Source: JANSXG01 sp024743075
GTDB taxonomy: Bacteria; Planctomycetota; Phycisphaerae; Phycisphaerales; UBA1924
Reading direction: 5' to 3'
DNA length: 64,000 bases
NCBI GenBank assembly: GCA_042140185.1
Contig: CP159477.1
Coordinates: 434,001-498,000, forward strand
Below the pieces are notes generated by a model. That model was given only the letters and a program-made list of their open reading frames with translations, ran no database searches and was not told where the DNA came from. Within the stretch, counting starts at the first letter, position 1. Each line of letters opens with the position of its first letter. Positions 41,727-50,401 of this stretch are shown piece after piece. The position numbers and the translations under genes were made by a program.

Positions 41727-42281
41727 ATGACCACCGCCAGCGAATCCAAGCCCGCCCAACGCCGCCGGGCCCGCGCCCGGGTCCGCTTCGACGCCGTCGA
41801 TCTCGCCATTCTCGAACTGCTCCAAACCGACTCGAAGATCACCAACGCGATGCTCGCCCAGACCGTCGGTATCTCCCCGGCCAGCATGATTGAGCGCGTC
41901 AAGAAACTCGAGACCTCCGGGATCATCAAGGGCTACGCCGCCCGCCTCGACCCGCGCGAGGTCGACAAGTCCATGACCGCCATCGTCAGCATCACCCTGC
42001 GCGAGCACGGCGAACAGCGCCTCCGTGATTTCGCGAGCGCCATCGATGGCTTCGACGAAGTCCAGTCCGCCTGGCACACCACCGGCGAGGAAGACTTCAT
42101 CCTCCGCGTCATCGTCACCGACATGGCCCAGTACGAGGACTTCGTCGTCCACCGCCTCAGCACCATCCCGAACATCGCCCGCGTCCGCACCAGTTTCTGC
42201 CTGTCCACCCTCAAGGACACCACCCGCGTCCCGCTGGACGCGGTAGGGGACCCCGACGCCGCCCTCGACGGCGCCAAGTAG
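41727..42281 (+). CDS. Lrp/AsnC-family transcriptional regulator
   Basis: This protein of 184 residues begins with a basic N-terminus, then a winged helix-turn-helix (DAVDLAILELLQTDSKITNA, VGISPASMIERVKKLETSG) and a RAM ligand-binding domain (STIPNIARVRTSFCLSTLKD). Lrp proteins act as feast/famine regulators that bind amino acids. Its divergent placement from hpd suggests it controls tyrosine catabolism, perhaps responding to tyrosine or phenylalanine. CGGAG lies before the ATG. It converges with the cardiolipin synthase gene (9 bp gap). Confidence 0.9.
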   Translation: MTTASESKPAQRRRARARVRFDAVDLAILELLQTDSKITNAMLAQTVGISPASMIERVKKLETSGIIKGYAARLDPREVDKSMTAIVSITLREHGEQRLRDFASAIDGFDEVQSAWHTTGEEDFILRVIVTDMAQYEDFVVHRLSTIPNIARVRTSFCLSTLKDTTRVPLDAVGDPDAALDGAK

Positions 42282-42290
42282 CCGCTACGC

Positions 42291-43745
42291 TCACAGCAAC
42301 GCGCTGAACAGTTTCGCCGTGTTCTGCGCAACCTTCGTCATCCGCGACCGCTGCGCCCACTCCTTCGCCGTCAGCGCACGCGACTCGCGCATGTACCGAT
42401 GCTGCAATCGCACCAACTCCTCCGACACCGTGCCCCCGGCCATCAGCAGGCTCAGCTCGTAGTTCACATCGAAGGAGCGTCGATCCATGTTCCCCGACCC
42501 GATCAGCGCGATCGCACCGTCGACGCTCAGACTCTTCGCGTGCAGCAGCCCATCCTGATGAAGGTGCAGGTTCACTCCCGCGTCCAGCAGTGCCTCGTAC
42601 TGCGCTCGCGAAGCCAGGTTCACCAGCCGGTTGTTCGAGCGCTCCGGCACCACCACATCCACCCGCACGCCCGCCTTCGCCCGAATCTGCAACGCCAGCA
42701 GCGTTGGCTCGTCCAACACCAGGTACGGCGTCGTCATGATCACCCGCTCGTCCGCCTCGTTGATCGATGCCAGCATGATGTCCCGGAACGCCCCCGGCCT
42801 CAGCGAAGGTCCGCTCGGAACCGCCACCGCCAGCGTTTCCCCGGCCCGCTCCACATCCGGGAGCAGATCATCCGACAGCGACTCGTCCGTCTCCGCCGCC
42901 CAGTCCTCGAAGAACACCGCCTGCAACTGCGTGACCACCGGTCCCTCGATCCGCATCATCAGGTCGCGCCACGCCCCTTCGAACTTCCCGCCGTAGTCCG
43001 CATCCACGATGTTCTGCGAACCCGTGTAACCAATAGTCCCGTCGATCACCGCCAGCTTCCGGTGGTTGCGCACATCGATCCGCGCCACACGCCGGCGCAG
43101 CAGCCCCGCGTGCAGCACCTCGATCACTTTCACACCCTTCCTGCGCAACTGCGGCGCAAGGCGCTCCAGCGCTGCCGGCGATCCCTGGCTGTCCATCATC
43201 ACGCGGCACGCTACCCCGCGCTCGCTCGCCCGCGCCAGCGCATCCGCGACCCGCAGCCCCGTCGTGTCCGCCGCGAAGATGTAAAACAGCAGGTGGACGT
43301 GGTGCGTCGCCGCGTCGATGTCCGCGATCAGGCGATCGATCACCTCATCCGTATCGTGAATCAGGTCCACCGCGTTGCCCGTCACCGCCGGCATGCCCGA
43401 AAGCGACTTCGCCAGCCGCGCCAGGTCCCGTCGGTGTTCCGGAAGATCGTCCAGCGACAGCTCGTGCCCACCGTCCGACCGCGCCCGCACCCGCGCATCA
43501 ATCTCCTCCGCCACCCTCCGGTGATGATCGATCCGCTTGCGGCCGACGAGCTGGCGACCGATCACCAGATAAATCACCAGGCCGATGAACGGCTCGAAGA
43601 ACACCACGATCAGCCAGGTCGTCGCCACCGCGGGACGGTGGCGCTCCAGCACGATCGGGATCAGAACGATCCGTATCACCCACTGCGCCACCAGCACAAC
43701 CGCGGCCAGCGAGATCCCACTCAGAATCGACCACAGCCAATCCAT
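42291..43745 (-). CDS. cls: Cardiolipin synthase (phospholipase D superfamily)
   Basis: This membrane-bound enzyme of 484 residues condenses two phosphatidylglycerols into cardiolipin and glycerol. Two N-terminal helices (ISLAAVVLVAQWVIRIVLIP; VVFFEPFIGLVIYLVIGR) anchor it. The two HKD catalytic motifs are NHRKLAVIDGTIGYTGSQN and HAKSLSVDGAIALIGSGNMD, both complete. The C-terminus (KVAQNTAKLFSALL) resembles other Cls proteins. It is followed upstream by the intergenic repeat at 43761 and diverges from the CoA-transferase gene. Confidence 0.92.
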   Translation of the reverse strand: MDWLWSILSGISLAAVVLVAQWVIRIVLIPIVLERHRPAVATTWLIVVFFEPFIGLVIYLVIGRQLVGRKRIDHHRRVAEEIDARVRARSDGGHELSLDDLPEHRRDLARLAKSLSGMPAVTGNAVDLIHDTDEVIDRLIADIDAATHHVHLLFYIFAADTTGLRVADALARASERGVACRVMMDSQGSPAALERLAPQLRRKGVKVIEVLHAGLLRRRVARIDVRNHRKLAVIDGTIGYTGSQNIVDADYGGKFEGAWRDLMMRIEGPVVTQLQAVFFEDWAAETDESLSDDLLPDVERAGETLAVAVPSGPSLRPGAFRDIMLASINEADERVIMTTPYLVLDEPTLLALQIRAKAGVRVDVVVPERSNNRLVNLASRAQYEALLDAGVNLHLHQDGLLHAKSLSVDGAIALIGSGNMDRRSFDVNYELSLLMAGGTVSEELVRLQHRYMRESRALTAKEWAQRSRMTKVAQNTAKLFSALL

Positions 43746-43760
43746 GCCCTGTTATACCTC

Positions 43761-43834
43761 GTTCGTCCTTCTCCCCTCGCGGGAGAAGGTGGCCGCAAAG
43801 CGGACGGATGAGGGGGCGGCCCGAGTCTTCCGAC
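43761..43834 (+). repeat. Dispersed repeat family A, copy 1
   Basis: This 74 bp intergenic repeat is identical to the copy at 44643-44716 at 71 of 74 positions. It contains the hairpin CTTCTCCCCTCGCGGGAGAAG and the string GGTGGCCGC..AGCGGACGG. It lies between cardiolipin synthase and the CoA-transferase A-subunit gene. Confidence 0.85.
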
Positions 43835-43915
43835 GAATCAGAAGCCACGACGCCTGGCCACGCGTGCTCTCTCCCCACCCTCGGCGCACCCACCCCACGC
43901 TGCTACCATGGCCCC

Positions 43916-44641
43916 ATGCTCAACAAGGTCCACAAAACCGCCTCCGACGCCATCTCCGCCGCCAAATCCGCCGGTTCCCTCACCGACGGCATGACCGTCC
44001 ACGTCGGCGGCTTCGGCCTCTGCGGCATCCCTGAACAGCTCATCATCGCCCTCCGCGACTCGGGTGTGAAAGACCTCACCTGCGTCTCCAACAACGCCGG
44101 CGTCGACGACTGGGGCCTCGGCCTGCTCCTGCAGACCAAGCAGATCAAGAAGATGGTCTCCTCCTACGTCGGCGAGAACGACGAATTCGCCCGCCAGTTC
44201 CTCGAAGGCGAACTCGAAGTCGAGTTCAACCCCCAGGGCACGCTCGCCGAACGCATCCGCGCCGGCGGCGCGGGCATCCCCGTCTTCTACACCGCCACCG
44301 GCGTCGGCACCCAGATCGCCGAAGGCAAAGAAACCCGCGCCATCGAGTTCAAGGGACGCACCCGCGACTACATCGCCGAGACCGGCATCTGGGCCTCCCT
44401 CGCGCTGGTCAAGGCCTGGAAGGCCGACACCGCCGGCAACCTGATCTACCGAAAGACCGCGCGCAATTTCAACCCCATGATGGCCACCGCCGCGGCCTTC
44501 ACCATCGCCGAAGTCGAAGAGATCGTCGAAGTCGGCCAGATCGACCCCGACGAAGTCCACACCCCCGGCAACTTCGTCGACGCCATCGTCAAGACCGAGA
44601 GCGAAAAGCGAATCGAGCAGCGCACGACCCGCGAGGGCTGA
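43916..44641 (+). CDS. scoA: 3-oxoacid/acyl CoA-transferase, subunit A
   Basis: This protein of 241 residues carries the subunit A signature GFGLCGIPEQLIIALRDSGV and SNNAGVDDWGLGLLL, plus SYVGENDEFARQFLEGELEV, typical of succinyl-CoA:3-ketoacid CoA-transferase (ScoA/AtoD-like). The enzyme transfers CoA between succinyl-CoA and acetoacetate and normally needs subunit B for catalysis (it carries the active-site Glu). Here no subunit B gene follows. The next minus-strand gene is a sulfotransferase. The start chosen is the ATG at 43916. The upstream in-frame part overlaps repeat A. Both family A repeat copies directly flank this gene. Confidence 0.92.
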   Translation: MLNKVHKTASDAISAAKSAGSLTDGMTVHVGGFGLCGIPEQLIIALRDSGVKDLTCVSNNAGVDDWGLGLLLQTKQIKKMVSSYVGENDEFARQFLEGELEVEFNPQGTLAERIRAGGAGIPVFYTATGVGTQIAEGKETRAIEFKGRTRDYIAETGIWASLALVKAWKADTAGNLIYRKTARNFNPMMATAAAFTIAEVEEIVEVGQIDPDEVHTPGNFVDAIVKTESEKRIEQRTTREG

Positions 44642-44642
44642 T

Positions 44643-44716
44643 GTTCGTCCTTCTCCCCTCGCGGGAGAAGGTGGCCGCGCAGCGGACGGATGAGGGGGCG
44701 GCCCAAGTCTTCCGAC
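44643..44716 (+). repeat. Dispersed repeat family A, copy 2
   Basis: This is the second copy of the 74 bp repeat, in the same orientation as copy 1, starting 1 bp after the CoA-transferase stop codon. The three differences are AA/GC in the middle and G/A near the right end. Confidence 0.85.
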
Positions 44717-44756
44717 CGTTCCGGCACGAGCCGCGCCCGACAGGAAGCGGCTTGTC

Positions 44757-45770
44757 TTACTCCCCCGCCCCATCCCGCGGCGCATGCTTCTCCAGCGAAA
44801 ACGGCTCGTACGTCCCGACCCGCTTCTGTACGCTCCGCTTCAGCTTCCCCGCCTGCCAGCGCGCCCAATCCCCAAGATCGCTCATCCGCCACAGCGCCGA
44901 ATCCCCGATCGTCTCGTCCGGCCCGTAGCCGAACCGCTTGAGCATCGGCCCCGCCGTCCGCTCGATCCGGCGGATCTCCTGTGGCGAAAGCTTCGACCGG
45001 TACCGCCCGTGCCGCGCCTTGTCGATCGGCCTCATGGTGAGCTCTTTCCACGACTTCTCGACTTCAAGGAACCCGCTCGCCTTCCGCTCGTGGTGACGCA
45101 GCATCGACTCGTCAAACTCGATCCCGAGGAACGCGCAGATTTGCTTCAACTCTCCCTCGGGATCATCCACCAGCGTCTCGTAGCGCAGCTCGAGATACTT
45201 CTCCGCCCCGAGCTCCTTCGCCTTCTTCGCCTGGCGCTCCATCACATCGCGCCAGTACACCGCCGTGCGCCACTTCGATTCCTCGCGCCACCACCACTCC
45301 TTCTGCAAAGACACCACGACATCGCGCGGGTCGCGGTACATGTGTATGAACCGGGCGCCCGGAAAGTCTCGCAGGATCGCGTCGATGTACCGCTCGAAGT
45401 GGGGCGTCTTCTCACCGATCAGGAGCGACTCCGGCTCCGCCTCGCCCATGTTCATCGCCAGCTGGTCCAGCACCCACAGCATCAGCTCGCGACTGGTCCG
45501 CGCCGCTCCACCCCGCACCGCCGTGCCGAACGCCTCACCGTCCAGCCCCAGCTGATCCCACCACCACTGCGTGACCACCTTCTCCAGGTACGCCTCGACC
45601 TCATCATCCACCACGGGGCAGCGCAGCCCGTGCGCCGACGGGTGGAACCGGCTGTAGAAGTGCGTCTCCGGCGGGATCGTCACGCGCGGGTGGCACATCA
45701 GCATCGCCTGCAGCAGCGTCGTCCCGCACCGTCCGGTGCCGATGATGAAAAACGGATCCTCTCGCGCCAT
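44757..45770 (-). CDS. Sulfotransferase-family protein, first copy
   Basis: This PAPS-dependent sulfotransferase has about 337 residues. The 5'-phosphosulfate loop is IIGTGRCGTTLLQAML near the N-terminus, and the 3'-phosphate motif is MYRDPRDVVVSLQKEWWW. The frame is open to 45833, but that longer start lies inside the dispersed repeat at 45829. The ATG at 45770 (MAREDPFFIIG) places the PAPS loop at the usual distance. It most resembles the broad Sulfotransfer_3-type group that modifies carbohydrates or proteins. The acceptor is unknown. It diverges from the methyltransferase/sulfotransferase pair. Confidence 0.82.
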   Translation of the reverse strand: MAREDPFFIIGTGRCGTTLLQAMLMCHPRVTIPPETHFYSRFHPSAHGLRCPVVDDEVEAYLEKVVTQWWWDQLGLDGEAFGTAVRGGAARTSRELMLWVLDQLAMNMGEAEPESLLIGEKTPHFERYIDAILRDFPGARFIHMYRDPRDVVVSLQKEWWWREESKWRTAVYWRDVMERQAKKAKELGAEKYLELRYETLVDDPEGELKQICAFLGIEFDESMLRHHERKASGFLEVEKSWKELTMRPIDKARHGRYRSKLSPQEIRRIERTAGPMLKRFGYGPDETIGDSALWRMSDLGDWARWQAGKLKRSVQKRVGTYEPFSLEKHAPRDGAGE

Positions 45771-45828
45771 CCGCGGCAGGATACCAACCGGCTCCGGGAC
45801 GAGCCGCGCCCGGGTGTCGTCCAAGGGT

Positions 45829-45870
45829 GCCATGGTCTAAGCCCGACATCGTCGGGCGCAGGCCATGCGA
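45829..45870 (+). repeat. Dispersed repeat family B, copy 1
   Basis: A 42 bp sequence starting GCCATGGTC and ending GCAGGCCATGCGA, with an inner hairpin GCCCGAC/GTCGGGC. It matches the copy at 47528-47569 at 38 of 42 positions. Confidence 0.75.
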
Positions 45871-45937
45871 AGCGCCCAGCGCAGTTCCGAACTCCAGCCG
45901 CCGGACCGCCGCTCCCTCTTCCGCTACCCTTACCGCC

Positions 45938-46648
45938 ATGGGTCTCTCCAGCCGATTACGACGATTCGTCCGGCGTCACGCCCCCAGCCGCAAGTCCGCG
46001 TTCACCGCGATCTACCACCTCGACGACTGGAACGCCAAAGACGCGGCTCGCGAAGAGTCATCCGTCTCCGGACCCGGCTCCACGCTCGACGCCACCTTCG
46101 CCCTCCGCAAGGCTCTGCCAACCCTTATCACCGACCTGAAAATCAGCACCATGCTCGATGCACCCTGCGGCGACTGCCGCTGGATCCGCTGCGCCGACCT
46201 CGCCGGCGTCCGCTACACCGGTGCCGACATCGTCGAGCCGCTCATCGAGGCCAACCGCCAGCGACTGAGCCCGACCGACTTCACCGGCGTGAGCGCCCTC
46301 GAATTCACCTGCACCGACCTCGTCGGCGATGGCCTGCCAAAGGTCGACCTCATCATGTGCCGCGACTGCCTGGTCCACCTCAAGAACGAGGACGTTCTCA
46401 AAGCCCTCGCCAACTTCCGCGCCTCGGGCAGCACTTGGCTGCTCACCACAACCTTCCCCGACGCCACCGACAACCCGAACCTGAAGAAAACCGGCGGCTG
46501 GCGTCCCATCAACCTTGAGCTCCCGCCCTTCAACCTCCCCGCCCCGGAACGCACGATCACCGAACACCGCGAGAGCGGCGAACCGGAGTCGCCCAAGCCG
46601 ATCGAGAACTCCAAATCGATGGGGCTCTGGAAACTCAACGCGGAGTAG
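45938..46648 (+). CDS. Class I SAM-dependent methyltransferase
   Basis: This protein of 236 residues has motif I STMLDAPCGDCRWIRCAD (E/D-x-x-C-G-D type), motif II ADIVEPLIEANRQ and motif post-I VDLIMCRDCLVHLKNEDVL. The C-terminus is Pro/Glu-rich. The start is the ATG at 45938 (MGLSSRLRRFVRRH). The upstream frame falls in repeat B. It ends 2 bp before the sulfotransferase start, so the two are probably co-expressed and act on the same surface molecule. The substrate (glycan, lipid or small molecule) cannot be told. Confidence 0.85.
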   Translation: MGLSSRLRRFVRRHAPSRKSAFTAIYHLDDWNAKDAAREESSVSGPGSTLDATFALRKALPTLITDLKISTMLDAPCGDCRWIRCADLAGVRYTGADIVEPLIEANRQRLSPTDFTGVSALEFTCTDLVGDGLPKVDLIMCRDCLVHLKNEDVLKALANFRASGSTWLLTTTFPDATDNPNLKKTGGWRPINLELPPFNLPAPERTITEHRESGEPESPKPIENSKSMGLWKLNAE

Positions 46649-46650
46649 CC

Positions 46651-47505
46651 ATGTCCGAACCCAGCACCGAACCTCCGAAGCCGCCAGCCGGCTTCGAGAC
46701 AAAGCGACGAACGCCGAAGCCCCTCCGCGGCAAACCGATCCGCTACGTGCAGCGCTGCGTCGCCGAGGTGCTGCGCAACCACCCGCACCGCAACCTGCTC
46801 ATCCTCGGCCAGCCCAAGTCCGGGAGCACGTGGGTCCATCGCATGCTCGCCGACCTGCCCGGCTACGTGAAGTGGACGCCCGACAACATCAAGGTCTGGA
46901 CCAACCACGACCTGCGCCGCAGCGACTTCATCCCGCCGCCCCGCGGCTACACGGTCACCAAGGTGCACGCGTCGCCCAGCCCCGAGAACATCGCGATCGT
47001 CCGCGAGACGAAGCGCCCCTACATCGTCACGCTCCGCGACCCGCGCGACCTCGCCGTCAGCTGGGCGTACTTCATCGCCAACCACCGCGCGGTCGGCTTC
47101 GAGGACATGCCCGAGCGAACCGTCGAGGAGCGCATCAGCGTCTACATCGAACGCGTCCTCCCGCGCATCCTCGATTGGGCCGTCGGCTGGGTCGATGAGG
47201 CCAGCCAGACCGGCCAGGGCCTCGTCCTCCGCTACGAGCACCTCCTCGCCGACACCCAGGGCCAGCTCCGCCGCGCCGCCGACCACATCGCCGTGCGCCT
47301 GTCCGACGCCCGGATCGAAACGATCGCCGACCGACACAGCTTCGCAAAGGCCACCGGACGCAAGGCCGGCCAGGAAGACAACAAGGCCTTCAACCGCAAG
47401 GGCATAGCCGGTGACTGGCGCAACCACTTCACCCCCGAACACACCGCGGCGTTCGAAGCCGTCGCCGCGGGCCGCATGGAGCGGCTGGGGTACGGCGGGA
47501 AGTAG
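46651..47505 (+). CDS. Sulfotransferase (cytosolic-type, PF00685-like), second copy
   Basis: This 284-residue PAPS-dependent sulfotransferase carries the PSB loop LILGQPKSGSTWVHRML, the 3'-PB motif TLRDPRDLAVSWAYF and the C-terminal RKGIAGDWRNHFT motif that completes the PAPS site. These are all canonical in the classic cytosolic sulfotransferase family. It is unlike the first copy in length and in C-terminal motif. It is encoded immediately after the methyltransferase. It ends just before a cluster of family B repeats and a terminator. Confidence 0.92.
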   Translation: MSEPSTEPPKPPAGFETKRRTPKPLRGKPIRYVQRCVAEVLRNHPHRNLLILGQPKSGSTWVHRMLADLPGYVKWTPDNIKVWTNHDLRRSDFIPPPRGYTVTKVHASPSPENIAIVRETKRPYIVTLRDPRDLAVSWAYFIANHRAVGFEDMPERTVEERISVYIERVLPRILDWAVGWVDEASQTGQGLVLRYEHLLADTQGQLRRAADHIAVRLSDARIETIADRHSFAKATGRKAGQEDNKAFNRKGIAGDWRNHFTPEHTAAFEAVAAGRMERLGYGGK

Positions 47506-47527
47506 CCTCGGGGCGGCGAACGAGGAT

Positions 47528-47569
47528 GCCATGGTCGGAGCCCGACAAGGTCGGGCGCAGGCCATGCGA
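47528..47569 (+). repeat. Dispersed repeat family B, copy 2
   Basis: A 42 bp copy matching 45829-45870 in 38 of 42 positions. It lies 22 bp after the sulfotransferase stop. Confidence 0.75.
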
Positions 47570-47606
47570 GATGCTGAATCAGTATCGCAACCTGCAATCC
47601 GCCCTC

Positions 47607-47641
47607 CGCGTGGCCTGCGCTGCGCTTCGACCACGGCACCC
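47607..47641 (-). repeat. Dispersed repeat family B, inverted partial copy
   Basis: Read on the minus strand, this 35 bp sequence starts GGGTGCCGTGGTC and ends GCAGGCCACGCG, matching the ends of family B with a shorter middle. With copy 2 it forms an inverted pair, as in REPIN-like doublets. Confidence 0.55.
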
Positions 47642-47658
47642 AAGAAATAGTCCCAACG

Positions 47659-47684
47659 AAAAAGCCGCCCATCCGGACGGCCTT
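47659..47684 (-). terminator. Rho-independent terminator of citrate synthase gene
   Basis: On the minus strand GCCGTCC, loop GGAT and GGGCGGC (47664-47681) form a 7 bp stem followed by TTTTT. It lies 25 bp beyond the citrate synthase stop at 47709. Confidence 0.75.
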
Positions 47685-47708
47685 TGAATCAGTCAGTCTC
47701 GCCGGTTC

Positions 47709-48848
47709 TCACCGGTCGCTCATCGCCACGTACGGCTGGTCGTGGGCGCCCACGTACTGCGCCTTCGGGCGGTACAGGCGGTTGTCGGCGAGCTGTTCGA
47801 GCATGTGCCCGGCCCAGCCGCCAATGCGGCTCAGCGCGAACATCGGCGTGAACAGGTCGAGCTTCAGGCCGATGCAGTGGTACGTCGTCGCCGAGTAGAA
47901 GTCGACGTTCGGGTAGATGCCCTTCGCGCCCAGTTCGCGTTCCATCACCTGCTCGATGATGTGGCTCTTGGCGTACAACTCCTGGTTGCCGGTGTCCTCG
48001 GCGAGCTTCTTGGCCAGCGACTGCAGGTCGGTCGCGCGCGGGTCTTTGGTCTTGTAGACCCGGTGCCCGAAGCCCATGACCTTCTCCTTGCGCTCGATCT
48101 TGCCCATGATGTACGCCTCGGCGTCGTCCACGCTCTTGATCTCGTTGAGCATCTTCATGACGCCCTCGTTCGCCCCGCCGTGCAGCGGGCCGCGAAGCGA
48201 GCCGATCGCGCCGGTGATGGCCGAGTAGACATCGCTGAGCGTCGAGATGATCACGCGGGTGGTGAACGTCGAGTTGTTTAGCCCGTGGTCGGCGTGCAGG
48301 ATCATGCAGATGTCGAACGCCCGCGCCATGGTCTCGGTCGGCTTCTCGCCGTTGAGCATGTACAGGAAGTTCTCGGCGAAACTCAGCGAGGTGTCGGGGT
48401 GAACCAGATCAAGCCCGCGACGGTGGCGGTCGAAGTAGGCCACGATCGTCGGGGCGTGCCCGAGGATGTTCAGCGCCTTGTCCTGGGCGGCGTCCACATC
48501 GTTGGCGTTCGGATCGCTGTCGTACATCGCGAGCGAGGAGACGAGCGTGCGGAGCACGTGCATCGGCTCGGCGGTCTTGGGCAGCGAGGTCACGCGCTGC
48601 TCCATGCCCTTGGGCAGCTCGTAGCGCTTGCGCAGGTTCTGGGTGAACTCGTCCAGCTCGTTCTGCTTCGGCAGACGCTTGTTCCACAGCAGGAACACCG
48701 TCTCCTCGAAGGTGGAGTTCGACGACAACTCGCCGATCGGGATCCCGACGTATTCGAGGATTCCCTTCTGACCGTCGATGAAGGACATTTCCGTCTCGGC
48801 GGCGACCACACCTTCAAGACCCTTGGGGGCACTGGCAACAGCGGACAT
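47709..48848 (-). CDS. gltA: Citrate synthase (or 2-methylcitrate synthase)
   Basis: This enzyme, 379 residues from the ATG at 48848, condenses acetyl-CoA (or propionyl-CoA) with oxaloacetate to enter the TCA (or methylcitrate) cycle. The catalytic residues are His in LHADHGLNNSTFTTR and in MGFGHRVYKTKDPR and Asp in YPNVDFYSATTY. GSLRGPLHGGANEGVM is the substrate-binding loop. The short length fits the type II/Gram-positive-like subgroup, which includes 2-methylcitrate synthases. These subgroups are not separable by eye, so the symbol is provisional. The frame is open to 49439 but only from 48848 does it look coding, and AAAGG precedes that ATG. Confidence 0.92.
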   Translation of the reverse strand: MSAVASAPKGLEGVVAAETEMSFIDGQKGILEYVGIPIGELSSNSTFEETVFLLWNKRLPKQNELDEFTQNLRKRYELPKGMEQRVTSLPKTAEPMHVLRTLVSSLAMYDSDPNANDVDAAQDKALNILGHAPTIVAYFDRHRRGLDLVHPDTSLSFAENFLYMLNGEKPTETMARAFDICMILHADHGLNNSTFTTRVIISTLSDVYSAITGAIGSLRGPLHGGANEGVMKMLNEIKSVDDAEAYIMGKIERKEKVMGFGHRVYKTKDPRATDLQSLAKKLAEDTGNQELYAKSHIIEQVMERELGAKGIYPNVDFYSATTYHCIGLKLDLFTPMFALSRIGGWAGHMLEQLADNRLYRPKAQYVGAHDQPYVAMSDR

Positions 48849-49059
48849 GCTCGTCGAACCTTTCGGCTGGAACAGCCAAGGAGGGACGGATCCCTCGGGA
48901 AACGCGGCCCCTCTCTCGGGGTGATCGCGATATGGTGACACCACAGCGGCGTGCATCGGTTGCCCGTCGGGGGCACCGGCCTCGCCGCAGGATCGGACTA
49001 TAGAACCGCTCCGCCGACGCTTCAAATGACCGACCGATCCCGAGACCGCCCGAATCCCC

Positions 49060-50401
49060 ATGATCCTCCAAGGCCTCCTGCTCACCGACCCCGCCCAGCC
49101 GCCCCAACTCGGCTGGATCCGCGTTGATCCGCCCGCAGCGGGTGTTCCCGGGCGGATCGCCGAGATCGGCCACGGGGAATTGCCGAGCGACCTCGGCCCG
49201 CCTGATTTCGGCGGGCGCGACCGAATCATCAGCCCGGCCTTCACGGATGCCCATTTCCACGTGCCGCAGGTGGAATCCGTCGGAGCCGACGGTCTGCACC
49301 TGCTGGAATGGCTCGACCGGGTGATCTTCCCCGCCGAGGCGTGGTGGGGCGCGGCGGGGCGATGGCCTCGGCCCGCACCAGCGCCCGCCGGCTCATCCGC
49401 GAGGGCACCGCGGGCTTTGCCGGCTACCTGACTTCCCACGTTGAGGCTTCGCGCGATGTCGCGATGTACTTCGGCGCAAGACGCCGATGCGGTTCCACCT
49501 CGGGCGTTCGGCCATGGACCGCAACGCGCCCGACGAGCTCACCGCCGAGGACCGCGCCCGCGCGAAGCAGTCGCCGACGCCCTCGCCGCTGCTCCCGACG
49601 CTCGATGTCGAGCCGAGGCAGAACCGACGCTTCGTCTCGGCCAATCCGCGCTTCGCGGTCGCGTGCTCGGACGAACTGCTCGCGGAGATCGGCTGGGCGG
49701 TCGCCGAGCGCGAGAAGGCCGGCGAGCGCGTGCTCGTGCAGACGCACCTCGCCGAGACGAAGCCCGAGTGCGAGCTCATCGCCGAACTGTTCCCCGATGC
49801 GCCGCACTACACCGCGGTCTACGATCAGGCCGGGCTGCTGCGCGACGGCGCGCTGCTGGCCCACGGCATCTACCTCGCCGACGACGAACTCGAACTCATC
49901 CGCGAACGGAACGCCGCCATCGTCCACTGCCCGGCCGCCAACCTGTTCCTGCAGTCCGGCCTGTTCGACTGGACGCGCGCAGCGTTCGACTTGGGCGTGC
50001 GCGTGCTGCTGGGCTCGGACATCGCCGGTGGGCCGGATGTCGCCATGCCTCGGGTCGCCCGCTCGATGATCGAAACCGCCAAGGCCCTCAAACTGACCCG
50101 CTCTGGTGCCGACGCCGAGCGGATCAGCGTGCCGAGCCCCGCCGAAGCGTGGAAGCTCATCACCGAAGGCAACGCGAGGATCTTCGAGCAGCCGGGCAGG
50201 CCCGACCGCTTCGGCGTGCTGGAAGAGGGAGCCCACGCAGACCTGCTGGTCCTGCGCGTGCCCGACGCCTGGCGCGATGAGCACCTGGTCGGTCGCCTGA
50301 TCTACTCGTGGTCCTCGCGCCTGATCGAGGCGCGGGTGCTCAACGGGCAGCATGTCGACCCCGCGAACATCGAACGACAGACGGGAGGCAGCCCGTGCTG
50401 A
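49060..50401 (+). CDS. guaD: Guanine deaminase (frame interrupted twice)
   Basis: This amidohydrolase-superfamily enzyme deaminates guanine to xanthine. The start gives MILQGLLLTDPAQPPQLGWI. The metal-binding HxH is in FTDAHFHVPQ, followed by the family block GADGLHLLEWLDRVIFPAEA. Later come the metal-binding His in VQTHLAETKPE, the AHGIYLADDE block, the HCPAANLFLQSGLFD block and the Asp ligand in LLGSDIAGG. The gene runs over three frames. Single-base additions near 49356-49359 (GGGG) and 49473-49480 (GGCGCA) restore 447 residues, matching the family size. Both breaks are therefore more likely sequence errors than mutations. It overlaps the rhomboid gene by 7 bp. Confidence 0.88.

Noticed and set aside
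44757..45833. Missing CoA-transferase subunit B
   Set aside because: The gene is on the other strand and has sulfotransferase PAPS motifs, not CoA-transferase motifs.
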